This document shows, one piece after another, positions 31,422-39,977 of a DNA stretch of 61,030 nt. Under the pieces are notes generated by a model, which was given only the letters and a program-made list of their open reading frames with translations, was not told where the DNA came from and did no database searches. The DNA is taken from assembly GCA_002559145.1 (NCBI GenBank), contig NTXX01000004.1, positions 1 through 61,030 on the forward strand. Reading direction: 5' to 3'. The stretch comes from Bacillus sp. AFS006103 (lineage in GTDB: Bacteria > Bacillota > Bacilli > Bacillales > Cytobacillaceae). The translations under genes and the position numbers were made by a program. How positions within the stretch are numbered: the first letter of the stretch is position 1; each line of letters starts with the position of its first letter.

Positions 31422-31650
31422 TATACAAATCTCCTTCTTCTATAAGATTTTTAAAAAAAAGTTGTACGGTCCACTTCCACAATAACACTTTTTCATTTAA
31501 AATTAAATAATAGAAAAGGAGAAAAAAGTTAGTCACTTTACATTCCAATTTAGGATAATTAAACTGCCAATTTAATACAACTTCTTCTATAAAAAAATCT
31601 ATGCTATTTTTCGGGTACCACAAAATATTAGGGGAAATTGGTGAAACTAA

Positions 31651-32250
31651 ATGTTAAGATATGACGGTAAATTCTTTCGCATCCTCGAAGTAGTTACAGC
31701 GTTTTTTCAGCTAAATATTCTATGGTTAATACTTTGTATACCTGTAATAACCATTTTTCCTGCCACAGTCGCTATGTTTTGTGTTGCAAGGCAATGGAAT
31801 TTGCATAAGGACTATAGTGTTTTTCGGCCGTTCTTTCAATACTTTAAGGACAATTTCAAACAAAGTTTTGGACTGGGATTGATATGGTTAGTATTTAGTG
31901 GATTGTGTTTTATTGATTTTCATTTAATGAGGAATTTTGGATCTTTTCAATATATTTTATTACCGATTCTAACTTTAATGGGAATCCTGATGCTCTTTAT
32001 TTCAATTTTTATCTTTCCTACTATTGCTAATTTTAAATTAAGCTGGTTAAATGCAATTAAAAATTCTTTATTTTTTTCAATTAGATATCTATTCACCACT
32101 CTTGCCGCTGTCCTATATATTGGGTTAATGGCCCTAATTCTATTTACGTGGCCGATTACCTTTTTATTTATTTTTAGTCTTGGTGCATACAGTATTTACT
32201 TTTTATGTAAACGAGTATTTACTAAGATCCAACCTGTTAATCCGTCTTAA
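31651..32250 (+). CDS. YesL/DUF624-like membrane protein
   Basis: This 199-residue integral membrane protein has about five hydrophobic segments and resembles the DUF624 (YesL) family, often found near sugar ABC transporter and glycosidase genes in Bacilli. Typical features are the N-terminal ILEVVTAFFQLNILWLILCI helix start, the PATVAMFCV segment and an aromatic-rich C-terminus. No biochemical function is established to my knowledge. It lies just outside the arabinose locus, on the opposite strand to the GH27 remnant, and is followed by a terminator. Confidence 0.75.
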   Translation: MLRYDGKFFRILEVVTAFFQLNILWLILCIPVITIFPATVAMFCVARQWNLHKDYSVFRPFFQYFKDNFKQSFGLGLIWLVFSGLCFIDFHLMRNFGSFQYILLPILTLMGILMLFISIFIFPTIANFKLSWLNAIKNSLFFSIRYLFTTLAAVLYIGLMALILFTWPITFLFIFSLGAYSIYFLCKRVFTKIQPVNPS

Positions 32251-32278
32251 ACACTTGTATGGACAAATAGTTCAATAT

Positions 32279-32322
32279 AAAAAAAACAGTGATCCCATTT
32301 TTAGGAAATCACTGCTTTTTTG
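32279..32322. terminator. Bidirectional terminator between DUF624 gene and cell-wall hydrolase
   Basis: A stem CAGTGAT / ATCACTG with a loop of about 14 bases is flanked by AAAAAA and TTTTTT. It lies between two converging genes. Confidence 0.8.
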
Positions 32323-32364
32323 TTTACTTTACAACTTTTTCGCCATACTACACTTAATTAGCTT

Positions 32365-32967
32365 TTACTTTGCGAAACGGTGGTTACCGATAGTTACCGT
32401 TACGGGACGTGAGTAGATCCACTTACTTACAGCTGTTTTTGGATTATAGAAAAATACCGATCCATTGCCCTGGCCTTTAAAGGCAAGTGCTTCATTCACA
32501 GCCTTTTTGGAAGCCGCATCTGCTGCTCGGTTAATGGTACCATTTTGAACAGGCGTGAACGCATAATAACCATTAGATCTCTCATAAATAACACCCTTTA
32601 CGGTATTTGGAAAATCAGGGCTGGATACTCTGTTAAGAATAACGGTAGCTACCGCTACTTTCCCGGCGTATGGCTCTCCTACTGCTTCTGCTCGGACAAG
32701 TCGGGCCATCAAATCTTTTTCTGCTGCAGTAATAGAAGAGTTCGGGATGACTAGATTTGTTCCTGCATAAAGTAGACTGCTAGTTTTATTGTTTGCTTTT
32801 AATAGACTATTAACCGTTACACCATATTTACTTGCAATTTTCCAATAAGTATCACCAGATTGAACCTTATGTGTGGTCGTTGCTGCTTCAGTTGTACCAT
32901 TTAACGTAAATGCTGACAAAGACAAAATTAGGCCGGTCGCCATCACTAGTTTTTTTAATTTATTCAT
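32365..32967 (-). CDS. Secreted LysM-SleB/CwlJ-type cell-wall hydrolase
   Basis: This 200-residue protein has a signal peptide (MNKLKKLVMATGLILSL, cleaved near TEAAT), one LysM peptidoglycan-binding repeat (THKVQSGDTYWKIASKYGVT, about residues 32-76) and a C-terminal Hydrolase_2 domain (AEKDLMARLVRAEAVGEPY with the key Glu, VFFYNPKTAVSKW). Such enzymes cleave peptidoglycan during growth or spore germination. It is similar in layout to B. subtilis YkvT. It is a single gene between two terminator/promoter gaps. Confidence 0.9.
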   Translation of the reverse strand: MNKLKKLVMATGLILSLSAFTLNGTTEAATTTHKVQSGDTYWKIASKYGVTVNSLLKANNKTSSLLYAGTNLVIPNSSITAAEKDLMARLVRAEAVGEPYAGKVAVATVILNRVSSPDFPNTVKGVIYERSNGYYAFTPVQNGTINRAADAASKKAVNEALAFKGQGNGSVFFYNPKTAVSKWIYSRPVTVTIGNHRFAK

Positions 32968-33327
32968 TTTATACCCTCCAATATATGACTCGCTTCTCTA
33001 CTATTAAGGCTAACAGTTGTAACATTCCAATTCATTACCCAATAAGTGGTAACAACCGGACTGCTCAGTTAGCACCCTGCATGAAGGCTTTCTACTACCA
33101 ATTGGAACAAATACCCAATATTTATTTACTTCCAAAAAATAACTTTTATGGTTAGTTTAGGAGCGATTATTACATTATGTATCAGGAATGTAACACTCAA
33201 ATGAGTAATATTGACCGTCGATAACACAAAAACTTCACCAAATTGACAACAAATCCCTTTAATTTACACAGGATTTCCCGCCAAACTTCGGGAATAATAA
33301 AGGTAGGATAAAAAGGAGGTATTTTAA
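32968..33327. other. Intergenic region upstream of dps
   Basis: This 360-bp gap between the hydrolase and dps shows no gene. A TTGACA lies at 33243-33248, but no good -10 follows at the right spacing. A hairpin (TTCCCG-CCAAACTT-CGGGAA, 33275-33294) lies just before the dps ribosome binding site and may be a leader structure or operator. I see no clear SigB or PerR site here. Confidence 0.4.
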
Positions 33328-33774
33328 ATGGAAAATCAGTTAGTCAACATACTTAACAAACAAATTGCAAATTGGTCTGTTTTGTATACAAAGTTACATA
33401 ACTATCATTGGTATGTGAAAGGTGGACAATTTTTCACCCTGCATATCAAATTTGAGGAATTTTACAATGAGGCAGGCCTGCACGTCGACGAATTAGCGGA
33501 ACGCTTGCTGGCAATTGGGGGCAAGCCTGCTGCTACGATGAAAGAGTACTTAGAAATTTCATCGATTAAGGAAGCAACAGGAAATGAAACCGCTGATGAA
33601 ATGGTTGAATCTGTTATCAATGATTTCTCGATTATTATTGGCGAACTAAAAGAAGGTATGAGCTATGCTGCTGATAAGAGTGATGAAACAACGGGTGACA
33701 TGCTGCTTGCGATCCATTCCGGCCTTGAAAAGCATGTATGGATGCTAACTGCTTTCTTAGGCAGAACCATTTAA
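33328..33774 (+). CDS. dps: Dps family DNA-binding ferritin-like protein
   Basis: This 148-residue four-helix ferritin-like protein stores iron and protects DNA under peroxide stress. The ferroxidase-site residues are visible: His in [13 protein letters not shown] and Asp/Glu in [10 protein letters not shown]. The C-terminal [12 protein letters not shown] is typical. The start has AAAGGAGG upstream. It precedes the thioredoxin-reductase fusion, which has its own PerR-like control, so both fit oxidative stress defence. A terminator separates them. The symbol is by family (B. subtilis has Dps and MrgA). Confidence 0.9.
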   Translation: MENQLVNILNKQIANWSVLYTKLHNYHWYVKGGQFFTLHIKFEEFYNEAGLHVDELAERLLAIGGKPAATMKEYLEISSIKEATGNETADEMVESVINDFSIIIGELKEGMSYAADKSDETTGDMLLAIHSGLEKHVWMLTAFLGRTI

Positions 33775-33790
33775 CTTTCATATAAGAAGT

Positions 33791-33822
33791 AAACAGTCCA
33801 GCAAATTTGTTGGACTGTTTTG
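33791..33822 (+). terminator. Terminator after dps
   Basis: A stem AACAGTCCA / TGGACTGTT with a ten-base loop is followed by TTTGTT, ending the dps transcript. Confidence 0.8.
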
Positions 33823-33826
33823 TTAT

Positions 33827-33841
33827 TTATAATAATTATTA
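33827..33841 (+). promoter_or_regulatory. PerR-like box
   Basis: TTATAATAATTATTA matches the PerR operator TTATAATNATTATAA at all but one position. It lies just upstream of the -35 of the glutaredoxin/thioredoxin-reductase gene and could respond to peroxide. It could also be read by Fur or Zur, whose boxes are similar. Confidence 0.6.
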
Positions 33842-33848
33842 AAAAGTA

Positions 33849-33878
33849 TTGACTTTTATTTAGAGAATCTACTATTAT
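33849..33878 (+). promoter_or_regulatory. Promoter of glutaredoxin/thioredoxin-reductase fusion
   Basis: TTGACT (33849-33854) and TATTAT (33873-33878) are spaced by 18 bp and follow the PerR-like box by seven bases, a usual repression geometry. Confidence 0.5.
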
Positions 33879-33915
33879 TAAATTAAAGAAACTTACAAAT
33901 TGGAGGTTTTCTAAA

Positions 33916-35181
33916 TTGCCAACACCTGAAATTATCGTTTATAGCAGCACAGGCTGCCCTTATTGTGAAAAAGTTAAGACGTTCTTAAAAGATCACGGCT
34001 TTACATATGAAGAGCGAAATGCTTCCATACATAAGGAATATTTTGATCAATTAAAGGAACGGAAAATTTATGGAACGCCCGCTACACTCATTGATGGAAA
34101 GCTTGTTCTCGGCTTTCAAGAGAAAAAATTTAACAAGTTGCTAGGACTATTAGAAGACCAAGCACCCGTGGTGAGCCATTCACAACCAGAAACAACCGAA
34201 GCAAATACGGATTCTATTTTTCAATCGGTTAATGATAAAGTTCTTGAAGGAGTCTATGATTTTGTCACCATCGGTGGCGGCCCCGCAGGTGCATCTGCAG
34301 CGGTTTATGCTGCACGCGGGAAATTAAAAACGCTCGTCATCGATAAAGCTCCCAAAGCCGGGACGCTTGCAATTACACATAAGATTGCGAACTACCCAGG
34401 CGTGCGCGAAGAAGTAACCGGGCTTGAACTGTTAACAAGAATGCAAGCACAGGCAAAGGATTTCGGTGCGGACTTTGTTCGTTCAACCGTATTGTCGGTT
34501 GATTTCACTAATGAGATCAAAAAAATCGAATTAGCTGAAGGAACAATCCAAGCGAAAAGTGTCTTTATTGGTGTTGGGGCAAAAGCGCCCTCTGGCAAAA
34601 TTAAAGGGGAAGAAGAATTTACCGGGCGTGGTGTAAGCTATTGTTCAACCTGTGACGCTGCCTTCTATCAGGACCGAATTGTCGCTGTTGTTGGGGATAA
34701 TGATGAAGCAATCCACGAGGCTGAAACATTGGCCAAGTATTGTAAAACAGTGAAATTGTTAATTCCAACTGAATTAAAGGGTGACGTGGATCTTTCTCAT
34801 TTAGAAAATAACCCAAAAGCAGAGATCTACAAACGTCACCGTGTCAGAGAAATTATTGGGACGGATAGTGTGGAGAAAATTGTTGTTCTTACTGATAAAA
34901 AAGAAGAACAAGTATGGGATGTCGATGGAATTTTCTTATATCTAGGCGGAATGATGCCGGGAACAGACTTCTTAAATGGGGCAGTTATGCGCGATGAAGA
35001 AGGCTATGTCATGGTAGATGAGTACCTCCGCACAAATGTCGACGGGGTGTTTGCAGGCGGTGACGCAAGAAGAACGCCGATTAAACAGGCGGTTATTTCT
35101 GCCGCTGACGGAGCGATTGCAGCCTTAAGTGCTGAGCAGCATGTCAATAAACGAACTAAATTAAGACCACAATATTCATAA
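33916..35181 (+). CDS. Glutaredoxin-thioredoxin reductase fusion (FAD disulfide reductase)
   Basis: This 421-residue protein fuses two redox modules. Residues 1-75 form a glutaredoxin-like domain with CPYC (residues 14-17). After a polar linker, residues about 112-421 form a low-Mr thioredoxin reductase with FAD motif GGGPAGASAAVYAARG, redox-active CSTC followed by DAAFY, NAD(P) segment VVGDNDEAIHEAETL and C-terminal FAD motif GVFAGGDARR. The fusion probably reduces its own glutaredoxin domain and passes electrons to peroxidases or other disulfides, an AhpF-like logic. The start is a TTG with TGGAGG upstream. The PerR-like box before it supports a peroxide-stress role. Electron donor and target are inferred. 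Confidence 0.88.
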   Translation: MPTPEIIVYSSTGCPYCEKVKTFLKDHGFTYEERNASIHKEYFDQLKERKIYGTPATLIDGKLVLGFQEKKFNKLLGLLEDQAPVVSHSQPETTEANTDSIFQSVNDKVLEGVYDFVTIGGGPAGASAAVYAARGKLKTLVIDKAPKAGTLAITHKIANYPGVREEVTGLELLTRMQAQAKDFGADFVRSTVLSVDFTNEIKKIELAEGTIQAKSVFIGVGAKAPSGKIKGEEEFTGRGVSYCSTCDAAFYQDRIVAVVGDNDEAIHEAETLAKYCKTVKLLIPTELKGDVDLSHLENNPKAEIYKRHRVREIIGTDSVEKIVVLTDKKEEQVWDVDGIFLYLGGMMPGTDFLNGAVMRDEEGYVMVDEYLRTNVDGVFAGGDARRTPIKQAVISAADGAIAALSAEQHVNKRTKLRPQYS

Positions 35182-35183
35182 AG

Positions 35184-35209
35184 AAAGACGGCTGCCGCCG
35201 TCTTTTTTT
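35184..35209 (+). terminator. Terminator after thioredoxin-reductase fusion
   Basis: A GC-rich stem AAAGACGGC / GCCGTCTTT with loop TGCC is followed by a T run. Confidence 0.9.
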
Positions 35210-35217
35210 ATGAGCTT

Positions 35218-36201
35218 TTAAACGAGAATAGTTTCTTTAACCACACCATTAATAACATAAGAAGGTGCTTCACCGTTTAGTACTTTCACAATGTTTTCTG
35301 ACGCCATTTCCGCCATTCTCTCTCGTGCCTCAAAGGTTGCATTTCCGATATGTGGAGTGAGGACAACGTTTTTCAAGCCTTTCAAGCCCTCACCAATTTC
35401 AGGTTCGAATTCAAATACGTCAATGCCTGCTCCTTCAATCTGTTTTTCTTCTAACGCCTTGATCAGAGCTGCTTCGTCAACAATTGGACCACGAGCACAA
35501 TTAATCAAATAGGCTGTCGATTTCATCATTTCAAATTGACTTGTGCTGAACATGTGTTTCATTATTGGATTATAGGAACAATTAATTGTAATGAAATCTG
35601 ATTCGGCCACTAATTCATCAAAAGATACATAGGTCGCATTTAGGGCATTTTCAACTTCAGGGCTTTTTCGACTTGGACTCGTATATAGAACCTTCATGTC
35701 AAAAGCTGCTGCTCTTTTTGCAACTGCTTGGCCAATTTGACCAAACCCGACAATACCGATTGTTTTTCCAGAGACTTCACGACCGCGGAAATAGAGAGGA
35801 GCCCACCCATTGAAGCCAACCGTACGACATACTTCATCTCCTTCTACGACTCTTCTAGCTGCTGCTAGTAAAAGAGAAAGCGTGAGATCAGCCGTTGCCG
35901 CTGTTGAAGCAATCGGTGTATTGGTAGTTGGAATTCCTTTTGCTGCCGCATAATCAAAATCAATATTATTAAACCCCGCTCCATAGTTTGCAATAATTTT
36001 CAAATGGGGAGCATGGTCAATTACTTCCTTCGTTACAGGGGTAGATAATAAACTTAGCAGGGCGTCCTTGTCCTTGATACGCTCTTTTAATTCTGCTTCA
36101 GTAATCAATTTCTCGCCTGCAAATACCTCTACCACATGATCCTTTGATAACAAATCTAATCCCTTTTGGGGAATCTCACCTGCTACTAAAATTTTTGCCA
36201 T
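35218..36201 (-). CDS. D-isomer-specific 2-hydroxyacid dehydrogenase
   Basis: This 327-residue NAD(P)-dependent enzyme interconverts 2-oxoacids and D-2-hydroxyacids, like glyoxylate/hydroxypyruvate or 2-ketogluconate reductases. The nucleotide-binding motif is GKTIGIVGFGQIGQAVAKRA, the catalytic Arg lies in INCARGPIVDE, Glu in the IDVFEFEPE region and His in LTPHIGNATFE. The start has AGAGGTG upstream. It converges on the thioredoxin-reductase fusion. No neighbour points to a specific substrate. Confidence 0.88.
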   Translation of the reverse strand: MAKILVAGEIPQKGLDLLSKDHVVEVFAGEKLITEAELKERIKDKDALLSLLSTPVTKEVIDHAPHLKIIANYGAGFNNIDFDYAAAKGIPTTNTPIASTAATADLTLSLLLAAARRVVEGDEVCRTVGFNGWAPLYFRGREVSGKTIGIVGFGQIGQAVAKRAAAFDMKVLYTSPSRKSPEVENALNATYVSFDELVAESDFITINCSYNPIMKHMFSTSQFEMMKSTAYLINCARGPIVDEAALIKALEEKQIEGAGIDVFEFEPEIGEGLKGLKNVVLTPHIGNATFEARERMAEMASENIVKVLNGEAPSYVINGVVKETILV

Positions 36202-36313
36202 TCCATAACACCTCTTCAGAAATATATGATGGTCTTTCCCATGAATGCAAATATCTTTATTTAATTATACTATATTAATATAAAGAAACGATTAATTTTA
36301 TTAAAAGTAGCTG

Positions 36314-36362
36314 TAAAAAAATAGCTGGTACTAAGAAGCATGATGCCTCTTAGTACCAGCTA
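36314..36362 (-). terminator. Terminator after UbiB-like kinase gene
   Basis: A 15-bp stem (TAGCTGGTACTAAGA / TCTTAGTACCAGCTA) is followed on the minus strand by a run of seven T. It ends the AbrB-UbiB transcription unit. Confidence 0.88.
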
Positions 36363-36381
36363 CTTATCATCTACAAATCCG

Positions 36382-38058
36382 CTACTCGTTCGACCTTCTA
36401 AAATTCGGGTGTGGTCTTCTTCTCCTTTTTCCAGCTGACCCTCTCCCTGCCTGTGCAAGCGTAATCAACCCTCCGCCGCACATCATAAGGATTCCAGCTA
36501 ATTGATTGGCTGCAAGAATTTGGCTGCCTGCAATCAATAATCCCGCTCCAAATATTGCCATGACAATTTTACTGGTTTGGTATGCCTGCTGTCCGATAAG
36601 CCTTTTTTCAAAAGACTTAGCAGGTTGAATTCTAATTTCCCCTGATTCTAGCTGATCAATCAAATTAAATACCTTTCGTGATGAAGGAATTATTTTTAAG
36701 AAGGTATTTTTAACTTGGTCCAGCACCGTCTCTTTCGCGGGGTTAAAGGCCTCACTGCTCATGATATCTTCCACATAGGGTTTTGTATTCTTAATGAGAT
36801 CAAAGTCCTTATCTAACCCGTTGCAAATGCTAAAAACAGTCATAATGGCTTTTCCTAAAAAAGTAGTTCGAGACGGGATTTGAAAAGGCTGCTCATATAA
36901 AAACTCACGCAATTCTTCCAGAAATCCTTCGTTGTTCATCATGTCAACCTTAAAACCATCCTCTGAAAAACCAGTAAGAATGACTTTTACATTCTTTGTT
37001 AACACAGACTTATCCGCCTTTTTTCTTAAAAATCCTAGATCATGAAAGGCTTCAACAATTCCACTGGCATCCTTAAGATAAATCGACATGGCGAGCTTCA
37101 CCATATTTTCCTTCATATCATTTGAAATATGGCCAACCATCCCAAAATCAATATAGCATAGGGTCCCATCTTTTTTTACCAATAGATTGCCTGGGTGTGG
37201 ATCGGCGTGAAAGAACCCATCCTCCATCAATTGCTTTAAATAGGACAAATAAAGAATCGATGCCAATTTCTTCTTATTAATAGAGGCTCCCTCTAGTTTA
37301 TCAATCTCATTGATTTTTACACCTTCAATAAACTCCATAACGAGCACTTTACTTGTCGTTAGATCCCAATAAACCTTTGGTGTCGTAACACCTGGAAAGT
37401 CACGGAAGGAATCTTGAAAAGTTTCAATATTTTTCGCTTCTTTAATGTAGTCTAGTTCATCGGTGATTACTTCTTCAAACTCTTGATAAACTTCCTTTAA
37501 GTCAACAAATTTGCCAACCTTTGTAAATCTTCTAGCAAAGGCAATCAGTATTTTCAAAGTCGCTAAATCGAGCGTAACCGTAGACTCAATGCCAGGGCGC
37601 ATCACTTTAACCGCGACATGCTCGCCAGTTATCAAAACCGCTTTATGCACCTGCCCTAATGAAGCAGCTGCAACAGGTGCTTGGGTAAAGGAATCAAACA
37701 GCTTGGAAACCTTACCCGACATCTCTTCTTCGATTCTTTTAATCGCAATCTCTGAATCTACTGGCGCCACCGAATCCTGCAGTTCTGATAAAATGTCGGT
37801 ATATTCCTTTGGTAAAATATCGACCCGCGAGCTGACAAATTGACCTAGCTTGATTATGAGGCCGCCCATTTCGACAGCTATCCTAGCAAACTTTTTAGCT
37901 TGAGATGTATAAAGAGCCTTATATTTTTGAGTTACCTTATCTTTATGTAAAAATCTCTTTGTTTTTCCTAACCACCAAAACTGTATAAAAAAGCCGATAA
38001 ACATAAAAAACGTTTGCCGAAACCTCTTGTTGAATAGTAAGCGTAACATCTCACGCAT
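36382..38058 (-). CDS. UbiB/AarF/ABC1-family atypical kinase
   Basis: This 558-residue protein is of the ABC1/UbiB family. It shows the KxGQ region (IIKLGQFVSSR), the Ala-rich loop (AAASLGQVHKA), the lysine-containing VAVKVMRPG, the catalytic HADPHPGNLLV and the metal-binding CYIDFGM. Two C-terminal hydrophobic segments (about 510-545) suggest membrane attachment. In other organisms the family supports ubiquinone biosynthesis or lipid handling; Bacilli use menaquinone, so the role here is open. The start has GGGGAGG upstream. It follows an AbrB-like gene by about 70 bp, likely in one operon. Confidence 0.86.
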   Translation of the reverse strand: MREMLRLLFNKRFRQTFFMFIGFFIQFWWLGKTKRFLHKDKVTQKYKALYTSQAKKFARIAVEMGGLIIKLGQFVSSRVDILPKEYTDILSELQDSVAPVDSEIAIKRIEEEMSGKVSKLFDSFTQAPVAAASLGQVHKAVLITGEHVAVKVMRPGIESTVTLDLATLKILIAFARRFTKVGKFVDLKEVYQEFEEVITDELDYIKEAKNIETFQDSFRDFPGVTTPKVYWDLTTSKVLVMEFIEGVKINEIDKLEGASINKKKLASILYLSYLKQLMEDGFFHADPHPGNLLVKKDGTLCYIDFGMVGHISNDMKENMVKLAMSIYLKDASGIVEAFHDLGFLRKKADKSVLTKNVKVILTGFSEDGFKVDMMNNEGFLEELREFLYEQPFQIPSRTTFLGKAIMTVFSICNGLDKDFDLIKNTKPYVEDIMSSEAFNPAKETVLDQVKNTFLKIIPSSRKVFNLIDQLESGEIRIQPAKSFEKRLIGQQAYQTSKIVMAIFGAGLLIAGSQILAANQLAGILMMCGGGLITLAQAGRGSAGKRRRRPHPNFRRSNE

Positions 38059-38127
38059 ACTTGTCCTCCCCTTTCATTCACAACTTCCACGGGACAAGCC
38101 TGCGTGGTCATCTTCCAAACTTACAGT

Positions 38128-38406
38128 TTATTCTTTTTCCTCATCGTCTTCGATGTCTGTTTCTGTTTTTTCGAAAATTTCTTTGGCAATTTTCTCAAAT
38201 CTCTTTGACTTGTTAAAAAAGAAATTAGCAAACTTGTTCATAATCTCTGATTTCACTAAAATCACGGTTCCCTTACGTGCATCACCAAAAACAACAAACT
38301 TCTCTCCAGACTTGATTCCTAATTCCTCTCTTGCTTCCGATGGAATAACCACTTGGCCTCTTTCGCCCATACTCGTTGTTCCAAAAATTTTCCCATGATT
38401 CATCAT
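38128..38406 (-). CDS. AbrB/MazE/SpoVT-type DNA-binding protein
   Basis: This protein of about 92 residues has a swapped-hairpin AbrB domain (TTSMGERGQVVIPSEAREEL, about residues 8-45) and a C-terminal tail with a helical, basic-then-acidic composition ending DIEDDEEKE. Such proteins bind DNA as dimers or tetramers. Several ATGs in a row follow AGAGGTG; I chose the third, with seven-base spacing. It is the first gene of a pair with the UbiB-like kinase and may regulate it. No toxin-like neighbour is present, so it is not an obvious antitoxin. Confidence 0.8.
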   Translation of the reverse strand: MMNHGKIFGTTSMGERGQVVIPSEAREELGIKSGEKFVVFGDARKGTVILVKSEIMNKFANFFFNKSKRFEKIAKEIFEKTETDIEDDEEKE

Positions 38407-38605
38407 CATCACTCACCTCTCTTCTGTAGGATAAATCATACTTTTCGTACCAACAATACCTTTCACAGATTATACATATGTCGATATTATGACCGTTAGA
38501 TGCACTAATCTAATTCCTTTTTTTTTCATAGTCAACGTTTGTCCATTTCAATTGTAGCCTTCCTGCATACATTGTTATTAGTTTAGAGGTGGAGGTGATA
38601 GTTTA

Positions 38606-38698
38606 ATGTCTGATCACGGTCGTAATAACAACAGCTTTGCGTTAATCGTTGTGTTGTTTATTTTATTAATCATTGTTGGTACATCCTTTATGTACTAA
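38606..38698 (+). CDS. YjcZ-family small sporulation-associated peptide
   Basis: This 30-residue peptide is too short for usual gene callers. It starts at ATG with GAGGTGGAGGTGA upstream. A polar N-terminus (MSDHGRNNNS) is followed by one hydrophobic helix (FALIVVLFILLIIVGTSFMY), the hallmark of the YjcZ family of Bacillus mini-proteins linked to sporulation. It is followed by a strong terminator, so it is likely a real monocistronic gene. A membrane location in the spore or mother cell is inferred from the family. Confidence 0.82.
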   Translation: MSDHGRNNNSFALIVVLFILLIIVGTSFMY

Positions 38699-38728
38699 TT
38701 GACTAGTAAAGCCTAAGGCTCTCAACAG

Positions 38729-38768
38729 GAAAGAGCGGGAAACCATTGGTTTCACCGCTCTTTCTTTT
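38729..38768 (+). terminator. Terminator after YjcZ-type gene
   Basis: Stem GAAAGAGCGG / CCGCTCTTTC with an inner AAACC/GGTTT pairing is followed by TTTT. It may also serve the converging bdbC. Confidence 0.85.
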
Positions 38769-38777
38769 GAAATCTAT

Positions 38778-39182
38778 CTACTTTTTGCTTCGTGCGACAA
38801 TAATCAAGCAGACAGTAATAATCATAAATGCAATTAATGCTAACAACGGAATCGTAATAAAGCCAAGCCAATTAATATAATCCTTCGAGCAAGGCACTCC
38901 CGTTGTGCACATTTCAAACTGTTGTAAGTAAGGAATTTTTTGTAATAAGGTATGATAACCCGCAATGATTAAACCAATGATTGACAGCGGCAGCGCATAT
39001 TTAGTTATGCTATTATCATTCCGGTAAACTGCAACCCCCAATATGATTGCCAGCGGGTACATAAATATCCTTTGATACCAGCAAAGGGTACAAGGAATGA
39101 AATGCATAACCTCACTAAAATATAAGCTGCCAAGTGTAGCAACGATGGCTGCTATCCAGGCCACCAGTAAGGATTTATTCAT
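38778..39182 (-). CDS. bdbC: Thiol-disulfide oxidoreductase BdbC (DsbB-like)
   Basis: This membrane protein of about 134 residues has four predicted helices and two periplasmic-side Cys pairs, CTLC after HFIP and CTTGVPC, as in DsbB/BdbC. It reoxidises its partner BdbD and passes electrons to menaquinone, supporting disulfide formation in exported proteins and competence. I chose the ATG of MNKSLL, six bases after AAGGGTG; a GTG three codons earlier is also in frame. It starts one base after the bdbD stop, so the pair is translationally coupled. Confidence 0.92.
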   Translation of the reverse strand: MNKSLLVAWIAAIVATLGSLYFSEVMHFIPCTLCWYQRIFMYPLAIILGVAVYRNDNSITKYALPLSIIGLIIAGYHTLLQKIPYLQQFEMCTTGVPCSKDYINWLGFITIPLLALIAFMIITVCLIIVARSKK

Positions 39183-39183
39183 G

Positions 39184-39888
39184 TTATTCACCCTTTGCCG
39201 CTTTCGCTACCATCTCTTTTAAGTCATCAATCGTTTGTCCCTCAAACTTTTTGCCATTAACGTAAATGGTAGGGGTTCCTGTCACACCTAGTGTTTCAGC
39301 GTAATCCATATCTTTTTGCCAAGCATTATCGGACTTCTTATCCTGGAAGTTCTTTAAGACCTTTTCTGCATCACTTTCGTTGGCAACTTCTTTTAAAGTA
39401 GTTACCAAGAAATCTTCTGTGAAGACGTCCATCTTTTCATATTTAGGATCTTCCGGTTGTTTTTTGTAAAGAAGGTCATGGAATTTCCAAAACGTCTCAT
39501 TGCCGAGCTCTGAGAATACCGATTCCGCAAATTTAGCAGATCGGGTAGAATCCACGTTAATAAATGAATCATTCATAAAATAAAACTTTGCTTTACCTGT
39601 ATCGACTAGTTCCTTCTGGATAATTGGAACAACATCCTTGGTAAAGTTTTTGCAATTCGGGCATTTGTAATCTCCGAATTCAATGATCGAAACAGGGGCT
39701 GATTCCTTGCCTAAAAATGGCTGATTGCTATAATCAATTTTTGTGGAAGTTGTTTTATCCTGTTGTTTTGAATGGTTGCCCAAGAAAATAAAAGCTAAAA
39801 TAAAAACCGCAACCAAGCCAATCATCCAAAAAATAAAGGCAGAGGATGATTTTGCTTCTTTTTTCTTATTTTTAATATTTTTTGCCAT
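39184..39888 (-). CDS. bdbD: Thiol-disulfide oxidoreductase BdbD (DsbA-like)
   Basis: This 234-residue extracytoplasmic oxidase is anchored by one N-terminal helix (FIFWMIGLVAVFILAFIFLG) and has a thioredoxin fold with active-site CPNC in GDYKCPNCKNF and the cis-Pro loop GVTGTPTIYVNG. It introduces disulfides into secreted proteins and is recycled by BdbC, encoded next. A lysine-rich start (AKNIKNKKKEAK) fits the inside-positive rule. The start has AAAAGGAG upstream. Confidence 0.93.
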   Translation of the reverse strand: MAKNIKNKKKEAKSSSAFIFWMIGLVAVFILAFIFLGNHSKQQDKTTSTKIDYSNQPFLGKESAPVSIIEFGDYKCPNCKNFTKDVVPIIQKELVDTGKAKFYFMNDSFINVDSTRSAKFAESVFSELGNETFWKFHDLLYKKQPEDPKYEKMDVFTEDFLVTTLKEVANESDAEKVLKNFQDKKSDNAWQKDMDYAETLGVTGTPTIYVNGKKFEGQTIDDLKEMVAKAAKGE

Positions 39889-39977
39889 AGTAGTCTCCTT
39901 TTTTATATGGGCATTTTCGACCTAGATAGTATAAATATCACTTATCCGAAAGAATAATGCAAATAAAAGGTTCTACT

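Noticed and set aside
37511..37843. 110-codon plus-strand frame inside the UbiB-like gene
   Set aside because: It has no recognisable domain and lies opposite conserved kinase motifs.
38128..38406. Antitoxin of a toxin-antitoxin pair
   Set aside because: No small toxin gene is adjacent; the partner is a large UbiB-like kinase.
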